Assembly (NCBI GenBank): GCA_032622095.1
Contig: CP136067.1
Coordinates: 54,911,899-54,975,898, forward strand
Direction: 5' to 3'
DNA from: Siphonodentalium dalli
Lineage: Eukaryota > Mollusca > Scaphopoda > Gadilida > Siphonodentaliidae
Length of the DNA: 64,000 nucleotides
This document shows positions 24,034 to 36,073 of this stretch, piece by piece (position 1 is the stretch's first letter; each line of letters opens with the position of its first letter). The notes under the pieces are model-generated. The model was given only the letters and a program-made list of their open reading frames with translations, made no database searches and was not told the origin of the DNA. Made by a program: the position numbers and the translations under genes.

Positions 24034-24283
24034 TAATATCATCAGCTGAAATGATGTTGTACCTGTGGTCGTGAGAGACTCTAATTTAGTTGATCGATCA
24101 CAGAAATGCCAAAGCAACAAATAATCTATGGAAACACTTAGTCTTGACTAATCTGGAGATCTGAAGTCTTGTCTTTTAAATATAATATTATGCTTATGGT
24201 AATTTAATTCATGAATGACTCAGTTTTTAAAATACAGTAATGAGTTAAGTTTCTTTGAAGAATGACAATAGTTTCTAGCACCT

Positions 24284-24385
24284 AGCCTGAATAGAGTTTA
24301 TCTGACATTTGCAGAATGAGGTCCCCAGAAGGTGAATTTAGTGATGCTATCTCACACAGCATCACAAAATTCACCTTCTGTGAAT
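24284..24385. mobile_element. Fragment of the paired-hairpin MITE (one hairpin)
   Basis: Retains a GCCTGAATAGAG end, the GCAGAATGAGGTCCCC motif and one hairpin. The second hairpin and right end are missing. Confidence 0.6.
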
Positions 24386-24834
24386 TTAAATTAAAATAAT
24401 ATTTTATGAATAAAACCAACCCATTTAAAATATCTTAATTATTCCATGCCGTTATCAGGAAATCCCTGGTAGATCTTGACATTGTTGAAAATGTTGGAAC
24501 ATAGTTTCCGCTAGCACACTATTGTTGGGTGCTCAGAAAGAATATCAACCTAACTGTGCTAAATTACTAGTGAGTACGGAATATAGCATGCGCTCAGACT
24601 AACAGGGATTATACTATCCTAATTTGGAAAGGGGCATGGGGGCCATTGCTATTGGGGAAAATTTAACATGGGGGGGTGGGGGGGGGACAAATTGGATATT
24701 CCCCAACAGTTGGGGGGGACCTATTGGAAATTCTCCAACAGTTGAATTACTGAAAAATAAATTAACTTGCATTTCAATAACAACTGTCAGTAAAAGATGT
24801 AAACCAATTTGTTGAGCGATTTGTACAGTACTAA

Positions 24835-25518
24835 AGTGGGCCGAACACGAAGCGATATATGTTGCACGATATTTGTCGCAGACCCTTGCGATTTAAGATC
24901 GGTGTGCGCACACTGTCCAATTTTAATTGTGTGACTTTTGTTTTTATCATTTACGATAGACCAGCGCACACGATGCGATCAGATCGTATGATCTGGTTGA
25001 TTATTTTCTCATGAATGCAGTTATTAGTTGGTCTATATGTATTTATCATGGATATTTAATAAGAATTTCCAATAAAAATTAATATTACAAGTGTGCGTAG
25101 TTCTATAGTATACATACCTGATTTATTTCCCCACACAAATTCACAATCAGATATTTATATAGACACCAATATGCTGATGTCCACCTTGTTTTGTTTTTGT
25201 ATTCAATTGTAATTGTAGTGTAGAGGCATAAATATATGACTCCCACCACTCTGACTTTGCTAATCAACTTGAAACTTGAAAGATGCTGGATGCCATGTTG
25301 TTGAGAAATAAAACATGTCATCGCCACATGATCATATTAATAGTTTAATCTGATGGGATACTTCGCATAAATCGCACGACTCGATCGCAGAAAATCTAAA
25401 TTATTTGACATCTTGTGTTGCTGATCGTGCGACAAAATGTCGTGCGCTTTTCCACTGCACACGCTACCAGTGCCCGATATTTGTCGTATGATATATATCG
25501 AATCGTGTGCGGCACGCT
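24835..25518. mobile_element. TAA-flanked Harbinger-like non-autonomous element
   Basis: 684 bp with inverted ends AGTGGGCCGAACACGAAGCG (left) versus AGCGTGCCGCACACGATTCG (right, complement), flanked by TAA at 24832-24834 and 25519-25521. A 3-bp TAA/TTA duplication suggests PIF/Harbinger. Further CGACAAATATCG-type motifs repeat inside both ends. No transposase frame. Confidence 0.65.
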
Positions 25519-25521
25519 TAA

Positions 25522-26654
25522 AACATCAGCTGATCACTTACATTCATCCAAATTTAAAATAAATTTTAATTATCCTCATATTGAAATAAATAGCCTTTGT
25601 AAATTGAGAAATATTAGACTTTAAATGGAGAAAAAAGTATACATTTGGCATTGGGGGGGGGGGGGGGGGGGGCAAAGTATACATTCGGCATTGAGGAAAG
25701 GGGCCTGTATTATGCCCCAAGTGCTATGGATAATCCCTCTCAGTACTGACATGTAGCAGTTAAGAGGTTATAAAGTTGGTTGCAATGGGATACAAGGACA
25801 CAGTGCAATCGATTAAGCATCTTCAGCTGCACTTTATGATCACAGATTTCTCATACCGTGATATACCTCCACACCTTAAATTAGTGATCGACCAAGATAT
25901 AACATGAATATTAAATTGAATAAATAAGAAAAAACAAGAGCAGATGGGTGCAATTCTGTATTTCATAGCAATCTTTCCAGTTTTATTTGTTTTAAGACTG
26001 GTTGTGGGGAGATATTTAATTAGTGGCTACACTGTGGCATACATTGACCTATTACTTCCCACTGAAATGGCACTTCACCAATTCTGAGCCCCACACCACT
26101 TCCAACATTATGATTTTTATTGAATGAATCAGCACCCATACCATAAATTATTGGTATGGATTCATGGTGGATAATTCAGAAACAGTAGTGGACCTGTGTC
26201 ATGAAATTGTGAGATACCCTCCATAAGTAATCAGCAAGCACATGTTGGATTTCTTAGAAATACACTAATTCATACAAAACACATGTAGTAAATTACTACT
26301 AGTAATGCCACACTGATCCTACCTCCAAACCAGATACCAGGGAAATGTGTACCTACATGCATGAAGCATAAAATCTAGCACATAAAGAGCAATGTGATCA
26401 TGCACCACTGACTTCACCCCAAACACCTCCCAACATGTCACATGTACATGTCTGGGTAATAAATTCAAGCCAGTATGAAGCATGTTTAGCCATACATGGC
26501 CACCCCCTCATTCCAATAAAACATAACCTCCAGATGTTACAAAAATGTCATCTGTAGAGAAATGTTGTTTGTTCACACGTGCATACCGGAAACAATCTCA
26601 CATGGACAATATAAATGAACAATCAAACAATATCCTATGTTTGATGGATTACAT
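25522..26654. other. SNRNP70 intron 1, no further feature
   Basis: Contains a 20-base G run (25653-25672) and AT-rich sequence without identified repeats or exons. Confidence 0.5.
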
Positions 26655-26930
26655 TAAAGAGCCATAACTCCAGCAAAAATTATCGGGCAGAACCCAAATA
26701 CAAACTTGACATGTATTTTGGGCTAGTAAACTCACATACCAAATTCCATTCCATTCAGAATTACTAAAGTTATCATCCGGAAATGAAAATTATGTGCAAT
26801 TTCCAACAAAAAGTGCAATAACCGGATAAACTTGGCGGCGGAACCCAAATTCGAACTTGGCCTGTATTTTGTGATTATAAACACACATACAAAATTTCAG
26901 TCCATTAAGTTTTGGACAGACTAATAACAT
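26655..26930 (+). repeat. Two monomers of the 172-bp GGAC-array family
   Basis: Two diverged units (GAGCCATAACTCCAG and AAGTGCAATAACCGG starts) with AAAGTTATCATCCGG between them. The second ends in GTTTTGGACAGAC without a full GGAC run. Confidence 0.55.
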
Positions 26931-26984
26931 ACCGGTAATACATCCCATTTTTTCCAAAGGATGTTATAAGGTGATAAAAGGTGA

Positions 26985-27110
26985 TGACTGATAAGGAGCA
27001 CTATTTGTTGAGGGAAATGTTTAGATAATCAGTTCAACGACCTACTGGTATGGTGTCGTTTGTTGAACTTATTATCTGAACATTTCCTATGGGATAACTA
27101 CTCATTAATG
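26985..27110. repeat. GTTCAGATAATAAGTTCAAC family, partial
   Basis: Hairpin AAATGTTTAGATAATCAG ... GAACTTATTATCTGAACATT plus GGGATAACTACTCATTAATG tail. Confidence 0.5.
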
Positions 27111-27168
27111 ATGCTTTAATAATCTATGCTTTAATAATATATGCTTTAATAATCTATGGCAATAATAT

Positions 27169-27525
27169 TCAAATGAATCGGCGAATCCCGCATGCCGAAA
27201 CATCAAACGAGGCTGCCAAAGAATTGACACTTTTTTTGCGGGAACTCGCACATGCAGCAGTTGTGACGAGGTGTACCCCAATCATTGAGTGAGAAAGACG
27301 CCGGCGGCCGCTTTGATCTTTGTTATTATGTTCGTAATAAACGTCATCGCTACTGAGAAAGATACACGGTGAATAGTCTTGTCGGCATTTAACCATTGAT
27401 GTGCTGTTTGTTAAAATCTCGTTCACTGGCTGCAAATTCCGACGCGCGCATTTAAATTTTTCGGCGTGCGCATTTAATAACTCGCTGTTTTTTAGATCCG
27501 CGTGCGCAAAGGCACGCAAGCGCAA
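27169..27525 (-). other. GC-rich, CpG-rich island with a 118-codon open frame
   Basis: This block is visibly richer in G+C and CpG than its surroundings, with repeated short GCGCGC and TGCGCA motifs at its right side. It contains an open frame reading MRLRAFAHADLKNSELLNAH at its start. No recognised domain, signal peptide or splice sites that decide a gene model. It could be a promoter-type CpG island, a gene fragment or a transposon piece. Confidence 0.2.
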
Positions 27526-27554
27526 TTGCGCGCCTCAAAATCGAAGGACTGTAA

Positions 27555-27593
27555 AATCATACGTTTAATTTTTGTCATATGTAGGTGCTGGGT

Positions 27594-27624
<31 letters not shown>

Positions 27625-27910
27625 AATACTCGGGCCTGGGTATCTTTCCCCCCCCCCCACCCCAAATTCTTACTCTAATCAAATTTTGCTCATATAAAGT
27701 TAATTTCTCGCCATTTCATGACTATATAAAGCAAATTAAGCAATAAAATCATACGTTTAATTTTTTCATATGTAGGTGCTGGGTGGGGGAAAGATATTCA
27801 GGCCTGGGTATCATCCCCCCCCCCACCAATTTTTTTTACTCTTTAAAATTTTGCTCATATAAAGTTAATTTCTCGCCATTTCATGACTATATAAAGCAAA
27901 TTAAACGATG
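27555..27910. repeat. Two-copy tandem duplication of about 190 bp with G and C runs
   Basis: ATCATACGTTTAATTTTT, ATATGTAGGTGCTGGGTGGG and GACTATATAAAGCAAATTAA occur twice, about 192 bp apart. The first copy contains a run of 30 G (27594-27623) and an 11-base C run (27648-27658), and another G run follows at 27910. Confidence 0.7.
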
Positions 27911-27959
27911 GGGGGGGGGGGGGAAATACCCAGGGGGGAGGGAGGAGATATCGTGTTAC

Positions 27960-29289
27960 ACCGGTATAGAAAATATAGTACCAAAAGTTAGTTGAGATAA
28001 CCCACAATTATACACACATCACAGGCACAACCTTTTTGCTTACTGAAGATTTATTTTGTGTGAGTAAGAACTAAGTGTTTACTAACATATCTTGGAAATC
28101 TTATGACAAGACTATTTGGGCAATTATCGATAGTTACCTTAATACAAACTAATTCATATGACCTTGACATACCTACAATTAAGGCAATGAGATTGCAGAA
28201 CCTGTCAGGAGGGTAATGTATTATACCTTGATACCTCGGGCAATTAGTGACCCCAAAGAGAAATGTGTACCTTGTTACATCATCACTAAAGCACACTGTA
28301 ATTTCAATGCCAGCTGAGATTCTTCTGCCAGAGATCCACCCGACTTTACATACATAGCATACCCATGAAATACCCATGTCAGGAAGGCACTGAGTGTTAC
28401 ATATGCATGATTCCCCGCCCGTAAGTAACTGAGTACATCGCGATTGGCATTCAAGTCTGCAAACGAACCTATTTACCAGTGGAATTCTATATGATTATTT
28501 CTATGTTCCCACCACCTGTCTCACTGTTTTCTTTGTTTTGTAAACTAAACAGAGATCCAACAGTTGTTTTTGCCATCTCAAAGAGATCGGTGTGCATCCT
28601 TGCACAATAAAGAAGGCAAGATTGTTCCTTAATACAGTCGTTATATTTTAGTGTGAAGAATAGATACTGTCACAAGTAAATGGGGCAGGTGATGAAGATA
28701 TTGTATATAAAAGTTAAACAGGGGCATCCGAAGCAATCAAGATGTCAGGGGGGGCATGTCCTATCAATGTTGGAAGACATGTAAATATTTGGAACATCAG
28801 CTTAACTGATGTAGAACACTGCTATGGAGTAGTCCAATGGGAATACACAATAAATTAGTTATTTTAATAAATTTTATGTTCAAATTGACAGCAAATTCAT
28901 TTTTGTAAATAATTCATATGCAGGACTCTCATTGAAGTAATCACGCTGGTTTATTGGTGAAAATTTGACCGGAATAAAAGAAATGTTATAATTGTGCATA
29001 GATAAGATGTTGTGTTTTTTGAAATGGTACAATAATGTCCTTGGCAGGAATTTTCAGTAATATTAGTTAAAAATACTACTAGTACCAGTACATGCATTCC
29101 TTCAGTGGCCAATGCGTCTGAGAGTGACTTATCCAATTGATTCACTGCGATGGGCCTGGTTTTGTGTTGCATCAGCTAATGCATCCACCATTTTTCAGAA
29201 TACCAATTGCTGGTTCTGATGCATTTCGCTATCAATGTTGGAAGACATGTAAATCTTTTGAACATCAGCTAATCATTTCTTTACTAAAT
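27960..29289. other. SNRNP70 intron 1, little recognised
   Basis: CTATCAATGTTGGAAGACAT followed by GTAAAT and AACATCAGCT occurs at about 28764 and again at about 29230, a short dispersed duplication. No gene seen. Confidence 0.45.
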
Positions 29290-29515
29290 ATTCATTGATG
29301 AGAAGTTCCCTAAGGAAATGTAATGTTTAGATAATAAATGACCATAGGCTGTTTGTTACTTTATTTATATTATCTGAACATTTCCCATCGATGAATAAGA
29401 ATCTTTCTACACTTGTGTTATTTGTTCATCTTTCTTTCATCTGCTTATATATCCTGAATATCCTTCCAGTTGAAGAATAGACCATTCCAATATACATGTA
29501 TACTTTTATAACTCA
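29290..29515. repeat. GTTCAGATAATAAGTTCAAC family, reversed
   Basis: Complement order: tail, hairpin TGTTTAGATAATAAATGACC ... ATTATCTGAACATTTCCC, then AAGAATAGACCATTCCAATA and TATACTTTTATAACT, matching the left part of other copies. Confidence 0.5.
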
Positions 29516-29608
29516 ATCAGGAATGGGTTAATGTTTTCTGAATTCCAATTGCTGGTTCTAACAGGTTGAGATCAATATCAGTTGACCATAATGTAATTTC
29601 TGGGAGTT

Positions 29609-30837
29609 CACTGTGGAGGATCTGCTCCTCGAATTCACATTCCGCCAGTGCAAAATTCCGATTCCGAGCGGTATATGATCCGATTCTGTGAACGTTTTGT
29701 TTTGCTCGATTTTCCACGACCATGTTTACTAATTTATGGTAATCGAGGGAGCAACTCATGAGATGATACATTTAAATGCTAGGACTTGTTTCTGGGGTAT
29801 TTTACTCTTCACTTGCTTATTCTTTAATCCCATATCTAGCACGCTGAACCAAATTACAAGGGTTTGCTCACTCAAATCCACACACAGAGAAGAAAAGTAT
29901 TGTGTAGAAATGTGAATTTCGAAGCGAAAGAGAAAATGTTTTGAAGAACAAATTGCTTATGTGTATCCGCAAACAACCCATCGTTACTTTAAAAATACAG
30001 TTGATCAAAATACGCTATTTTAACTTGACACATAATGCCTTCAAAGTAACACTACTAAAAATGCTGCTCCAGTTATCAGAATCGATTAATTGGCCAAAAA
30101 TAATGCTATTAACCAGTCAACTACAGTACAAAATTGCCCAAAACCTGTTATTTATCAACATTTTGTTCAATGAAATTTTGCCGGTTTGTCAATTATTTGA
30201 CACAAAAAGCCACTTGATTTCAGAGTTATCCATCTTCATCCGCAATTTGGTCCGAGACCGTCTCCTCGTCGACCTTTTACAGGGCCACTAAAAATAATCA
30301 GTGGTGAAAAATAATAGATTCCAAAAATCACTCTGAACTTTATATCAGGAAAATGATGACATTGATAACATTTTCCGAAAATGTAGGCCTACTGAATAAA
30401 GAGTCTGAATGCATGCCCCTTTAATACTCTCATCATCATTTTGAAGACAAAAGCTAAGGGCCTTCCCATGGAGACGTCTATCGATATAAAACTGGACGTT
30501 TCTATAGTCGAAATCTAAATAGCATTGCTCGGGCGACAATTGAACTTACTAGGGTGATAACGGAACATACAGGGGGAAATCGGAGCGAAAACATAAATCA
30601 CAGATTACAGCATTTTGCTGGGCTTTTTTGGCAACAAAATGATTGGGGAATATGTCCCGGCTGAAGCTAGAGGTAAAAATTAACATAATATGTTATTAAA
30701 TGTAACTTATATCTGTCTTTATAAGTTTTTCTGTCTGTAAATTTGAAAATTGCTCGGTCGACAATCGGAAAAACTCACAACGGAATCGGACTTTGCTCGG
30801 GCGGAATGAGAAATCGAGGAGCATATCATCCACAGTG
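29609..30837. mobile_element. Inverted-repeat element of about 1.2 kb, unclassified
   Basis: Starts CACTGTGGAGGATCTGCTCC and ends with the complement of CACTGTGGATGATATGCTCC. The inverted match extends about 60 bases with substitutions (both include TCATTCCGCC-like and CCGATTCCG motifs). Flanking bases do not give a clear duplication. Open frames of 116 and 64 codons inside are not recognised. Confidence 0.5.
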
Positions 30838-32764
30838 AGAGTTGGAAGTATAATTTAAATCACAAGATAAATAAGTTTATTTCAACAATTAAAGCATCAC
30901 ATAATGCTTGATACCCTGTTCCTCAAATTAAAGTTAACCTGTACATCATATCCATGGGTATTTCAAGATGGTCTGTCTTCCTGACAAATTATATTATAGC
31001 TTTCGGGTTATAAAATAATAAATCTGAGAATTTTTTTCTTTCACTTGGTGGAATTTTTTGCTCATACTTTTAGGCACATGTCCTCAGAAAAGAATTATGT
31101 TTATAGCTACTAGTATATATAGAAATAACTGGCATGGGGACTGTGAACATTATGTGTGCCTTCAAATGGCGAAATGTCAGATACTGTTGAATGTATGTCA
31201 AAGCTTCATAAATCCAATCTATTTAGTTGGGACGCAAATATTTTAGTTCAATTCCACAAGCTGTTCCATTACTCAAAATGCCAAGGCTTGGCAAGATTGT
31301 AATGTACAAAATAAAAGCTTATTGAGTAGAGTCTGATGATGTTTCACACACTGCACTAAAACTCTCTGGCCATCATTGAAGTCTTGATGGGGCCCCAATT
31401 ATGCTTGCGATTATTGTACACCGGATTTCCATAGACAGAGGCGGCAGCAAAGTGATTTTCTGGCGATTACAACATTATTTTCTCTGCGGGCATCTCCACA
31501 CTAGGCCGGGCATATGTATAGTCATGAACATGTATGACTTAATAAAATGGATTACTTCGTATAACACAAGGCACTTCAATGCGGAGCTTTTCGATCAATA
31601 ATGCTCCCACATGAAACAAGATTAGTGCCTTGTAAACCGTAAATGATGGGTGAACTTCTCACGTCAAAATAACTTATATATAAATCTCCTGGTACCAGTC
31701 ATTGGCAAGCAAAAGTAACGTGGTCAAAACATGACAATCTAATGGAATCCTTATAAGGCAGTACAAGGCCCGTCGTATAGCTCACACAGAGTAATTCAGT
31801 TAGTCGGAGACATTACGTGTAATCATGCATGGTGTTTTTGCGATGTTCCGTGATTGCGTGTCTCTGTCAAAGGATACTCTAGGTAAGCCATGGTGTTCTA
31901 CGCGATGTGCATGAATCTCAGATACAAGGAGATATTGATTCAGCCTTGTTCTCATTAATTTGTCGAGATAAGCAGACAGCAATGATATCTTTATACTGGC
32001 CATCAGAACAGAGATGCTCAGATAATAGTAGCACTGACTAATCAGGTGGCACTATTTTTAAAGCTGAATCTTATTGTAATCAATTTTATAGTAAAATTAA
32101 TCTTTATACTTGCAATGTCTTGCATTAGTTCGGAAGTGAGATAATAGTAGCATCCTGCTAGACTAATCAGGTAGCACAATTTAAAGCTAAATATTGTTTT
32201 AACCCTTGATTCTGGACATCAATAAACAGTAGAATCATTTATTGTGAAAATAAACGTTAGTTAATCAGGTGGCATCATTTTTTTAACTGTCAGAATATTA
32301 TTTGAAAGATATTAGTATATTCAAGGTTCTGGACGTCAAATTGCAGTTCAACAAAATGATTGTTAAAATGTATTTCTTTTCAAAACTGACTCAATGTTTT
32401 CAAAGAAACAACCATGCATTGTATTTCAGAAAAATGGTACACGGTTTTCCAATTTTGGATGCACTGTAAGCCTTTAGTCACATTTTAAGTACCAATATAC
32501 ATTGAAATTTCATGAATATTCATGAATAACAGAGCAAGTTGACCGTATAAATTTCTAATAATTTAAGGCAATTACTAGTACCACCCCTCACATACACACT
32601 TCCTCAGGCTTTCTGCCTTGAAGCACCAATACCTGGATAGCAGACCAACCTATTATCTGAACATTTCTGGTATGTCCCCAGGTCGAAATGATAGATATAC
32701 CATTTTAATTGGGGTAATTTCTATATGAATAATTTCAATAATGAATTGCATCTCTCTATTTCAG
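30838..32764. other. SNRNP70 intron 1, little recognised
   Basis: Near 32020-32290 a short segment (GATAATAGTAGCA, ACTAATCAGGTGGCAC, TTTAAAGCT) occurs about three times with decay. Otherwise AT-rich and unassigned up to the acceptor at 32764. Confidence 0.45.
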
Positions 32765-33201
32765 GGGAAAGACGATCACGGAGAATCTAAACGATTGGAC
32801 AGAATACAAGCAGCCAAGCGTATCCGGAAAGCCAAAGTGCTGCAGGCTCAACAGCGAGCCGCAGCCGTTGCTGCGGCTGGGGAGGTCGCCCCGGCTGACG
32901 AGGAAACCGCTCCAACAACATGTCTTCCGAACTGCTTCAGGATGCAACAGAAGGCCGATAAGCACCACCTGTGTAAAGACGCCCAGCAGGAAACGTCGTG
33001 CACTGAAGTTCCTTCTCCTGACTCGAATCAACCCAATTCAGACACGGAGACCACGGGAATATCGTCAAGGACAAATGGTGAACAAATCAAACATTCTAAT
33101 TGGTTAACAATACCTCAGACTTATCGAGAGTGTTCTAATGTCAAAGATGATTCGACAACACCATTGCTGGTGTTGGATGTTCCAGAATATGCACAGGCTG
33201 G
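32765..33201 (+). CDS. Internal coding exon of an unrecognised protein
   Basis: The open frame is bounded by a strong acceptor (pyrimidine tract then TTTCAG at 32760-32764) and a consensus donor GTAAGT at 33202. The exon is 437 bp, 145 codons plus 2 bases: phase 0 at its start, phase 2 at its end. It begins GKDDHGESKRLDRIQAAKR, a strongly basic amphipathic stretch (to about residue 35), then an Ala/Glu-rich part with a Cys cluster (CLPNCF) and a Ser/Thr/Asn/Gln-rich hydrophilic tail ending LLVLDVPEYAQAG. There is no membrane segment and no domain I recognise. It looks like a disordered cytoplasmic loop or regulatory region. Local base composition is richer in G+C than its surroundings, as expected for coding DNA. 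It lies antisense within SNRNP70 intron 1. Partner exons were not identified. Confidence 0.6.
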
Positions 33202-33262
33202 GTAAGTTCACATTTTATTACACACCTATTTCTAGATCGATTGATTACGTTACTTCAGCCTA

Positions 33263-33373
33263 CAGTAATGCCCTAAAATAATCGACTCCTTAACCACAGC
33301 AGAATTATGGGTAATTTTTCAGGATTTTGTCCGAAATATGGCTTGTTGCCATTCATCGGAAAACTCTCAATAG
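33263..33373. mobile_element. Half copy (left arm) of the TA-flanked hairpin MITE
   Basis: Only the left arm, from TA/CAGTAATGCCC to the hairpin loop; the right arm is absent. It starts about 60 bp after the donor of the exon at 32765-33201. Confidence 0.65.
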
Positions 33374-33404
33374 AAGGGAACAAGAGCTACGCTGGGCGTG
33401 CAAA

Positions 33405-34345
33405 ATACGCCCTCTCTTGGGTCGGCGGAAACTGGTAAAAAAAAAGGGGCATAACTCTGGTAAAAATTGGCGGACGGAACTCAAATTTGAACTTGACCTG
33501 TGTTTTGGTGGGAGAAAGTAATATACCAAATTATCATTGAATCCGATAAGCTCTAGTAAAGTTATCATCCGGAAAACAAATTTCAGGGATTTTCTAAGTC
33601 AAATTACGTCGAATAAATGGCACAACTCCGGTGAAAATTGGCAGACGGAACCCAAATTCGAACTTGAGCTGTCTTTTCTCCTAATAAACCAAAATAACAA
33701 ATTTGATTGAAATCGGTTCACTCTAACTAAAGTTATCATCCGGACAACAAATTTCAGGGATTTTCTAAGTCAAATTACGTAAAAAAAAGGGGCCATAACT
33801 CTCGCAAAAATTATCGGATTAAAACGAAATTCGGACTTGAGCTGTATTTCGATATATGTAATCCACAAAAAAATTGGGTTTTGCGTATAAACATTCCAAA
33901 ATCGAGTTATCACCCGGAATCCAAAAAACATAAGAAAAACTGAATTTTCCTCGAGTCGAAAAAGGGGCATAACTCTGCCAAAAATGGTCGGACAGAACCC
34001 AAGTTCGAACTTGACCTGTGTTTTGGTGGGAGAAAGTAATATACCAAATTTGGATTCATTCCGATAAACTATACTAAAGTTATCATCCGGACAACAAATT
34101 TCAAGGATTTTCTAAGTAAAAAAACGTCAAATAAGGGGCATAACTCCGGTGAAAATTGGCGGGCGGAACCCAAATTCGAACTTGAACTTACTTTTCGGCT
34201 AATAAACCCACATAATTTTTTTTTATTAAATTTGGTTCACTCTAACTAAAGTTATCATCCGGAAACCAGGTTAACGGACGGACGCCCGGACGGACAGACA
34301 GACCAATACTATAATACGGCCGTTTTTTCAAACGGGCGTATAAAA
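33405..34345 (+). repeat. Array of about 172-bp monomers with GGAC-rich end
   Basis: About five diverged monomers sharing GGGGCATAACTC, GGCGGACGGAACCCAAATTC and AAAGTTATCATCCGG; the last motif recurs at 33561, 33732, 33905, 34079 and 34251. The array ends in GGAC/GGACAGAC repeats and a hairpin (CGGCCGTTT ... AAACGGGCG) before TATAAAAA. It lies just downstream of the exon at 32765-33201 and after half of a hairpin MITE. Confidence 0.8.
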
Positions 34346-34397
34346 AGTAACTAAAACAATGTTAATTTGAGATTATAGATACTTCCCAGAAAATGAG

Positions 34398-34491
34398 GCC
34401 TGAGCAGAATGAGGTCCCCAGAGGGTGAATTTGGTTATGCTAGCCTGCAGTGCAGGATAGTGTCACTAAATTCATCCTCTGGGACCTCATT
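34398..34491. mobile_element. Fragment of the paired-hairpin MITE (one hairpin)
   Basis: One approximately 92-bp hairpin of the same family (GCAGAATGAGGTCCCCAGAG and complement) with only the first bases of the terminal repeat retained. Confidence 0.6.
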
Positions 34492-36024
34492 TAAGTTTCA
34501 CGTTACACAATCGGTATGGCAACAATGTTTTGATTAATAAAAAAAATCTCTTTTCATATAGCAATTACGAGGGTATATAGGCTTAGTTTAAAATTAGTAT
34601 TTATTAGTAATTTCATTCTATTAAATTGAAATATACGTCTACATGTACTTATATTGGGAAAACACCGGCAGTCACATGCAAAATGGCCAGCCACATCAGA
34701 CAGAAAGAAATTCAAGATGAACTTATTAAATTACAGGCCAAAACGCGTATATGAAGAATCATAAGTCTAAAAGACCTAGTTTATTCTAGTTTCAAGTTCA
34801 CCTTTGCCTAATTTTGAGGTATGTTATTTTACGTTTGTTTGCCCACTAACCCCTGTTTGGTGTGTTTTGTGAGCATGATTATGCCAGTTAATTAGGCTCA
34901 GTTAATGGCTCATTGAATTAAATCAGCAACTGAAACTAATTTAAAATGGAAGAAATTTTGCATATTTGGACTGGGTATTTCTCCAGGTCGCAAGATAATT
35001 TCCAGGTACATGTAGGTTGGGTAACTGATAATTCACATGTTTTTTTGGCCTAACCCCATTTGAAAATGTGCTACCAATATGTATACTCATGGTCAGGGAA
35101 GCCATCACGAAAATCCACTATTCGTTTCAGCACAAGCGATCCCGATAAATTAAATTGCAAGACATAAATAATGTCATGTAGGAAAAATCCAGCTGGTGAT
35201 ACAATATTCCAACATCATATTGTGTTGAGTTGATGACTAACTACTAGAAGCAAGGAAACCTATACCTAAACCTATAGTAGATCTTATCATATATCTATGA
35301 AATTAATAGCAGTACAATTTCATAAGAAGTTCAATTTGGAGAACTGCAGATGCTCCAATCAAAAAATTATGATCGGAAATTATTATAAAAATATAGATTT
35401 CAATATAAATTAAATTTATCAAACCAGAATCGAACTAGGCCTATGTAATTCCTAAAAGAGTTTAAGCTTCACAAAACTAGGCCTATGTTATACCTAAAAC
35501 AGTCATTGAAGTAATGTTATTTCATGTTTGGTACATGTACAAAAACATAAAAATTTGATCTATGTTCAGTGAACACAATTGTATCCACTTCTACATGATT
35601 TTCATTGTTATGCAACAATCAAGCAGCAGGATTAAACAGTGTTTCCACTAGAGGGGCAGGGTCCCTTTCCTTCTGACATATTCCCATTCCCGACCCTGAT
35701 TAATGCTTATCTCGCCTGTGTATCTGCCACTAAATAACAACAGTGAATGATAAATGAAGATAGTTTTATTTGTCCGCTAACTCTTATTACAAGTGATATT
35801 TATGCATTAACTCCTATTTGGGTAAGGCCTAAAAAAAAAATACCTTTGTTTCCCCTGACGAAGCTGAAAAATATAGGTGGCGGGCGAGCGGGATTTTTTT
35901 TTTTTTTGGTGGAAATCTCACTTTCCCATGTATATATACATGTCAGGTGTGATTTGAATGCTGGAAGCTTCATTATGATATTGGGAGGAGATCAGCAAGA
36001 CACAAGGCATAAAATAGAATAGCA
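34492..36024. other. SNRNP70 intron 1, no feature
   Basis: AT-rich, ending at the poly(A) signal of the possible minus-strand gene. No repeats recognised. Confidence 0.45.
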
Positions 36025-36073
36025 TAGTATTTATTTGTATATAAAATCACAAAGTACAATAAAAAGAAAATAT

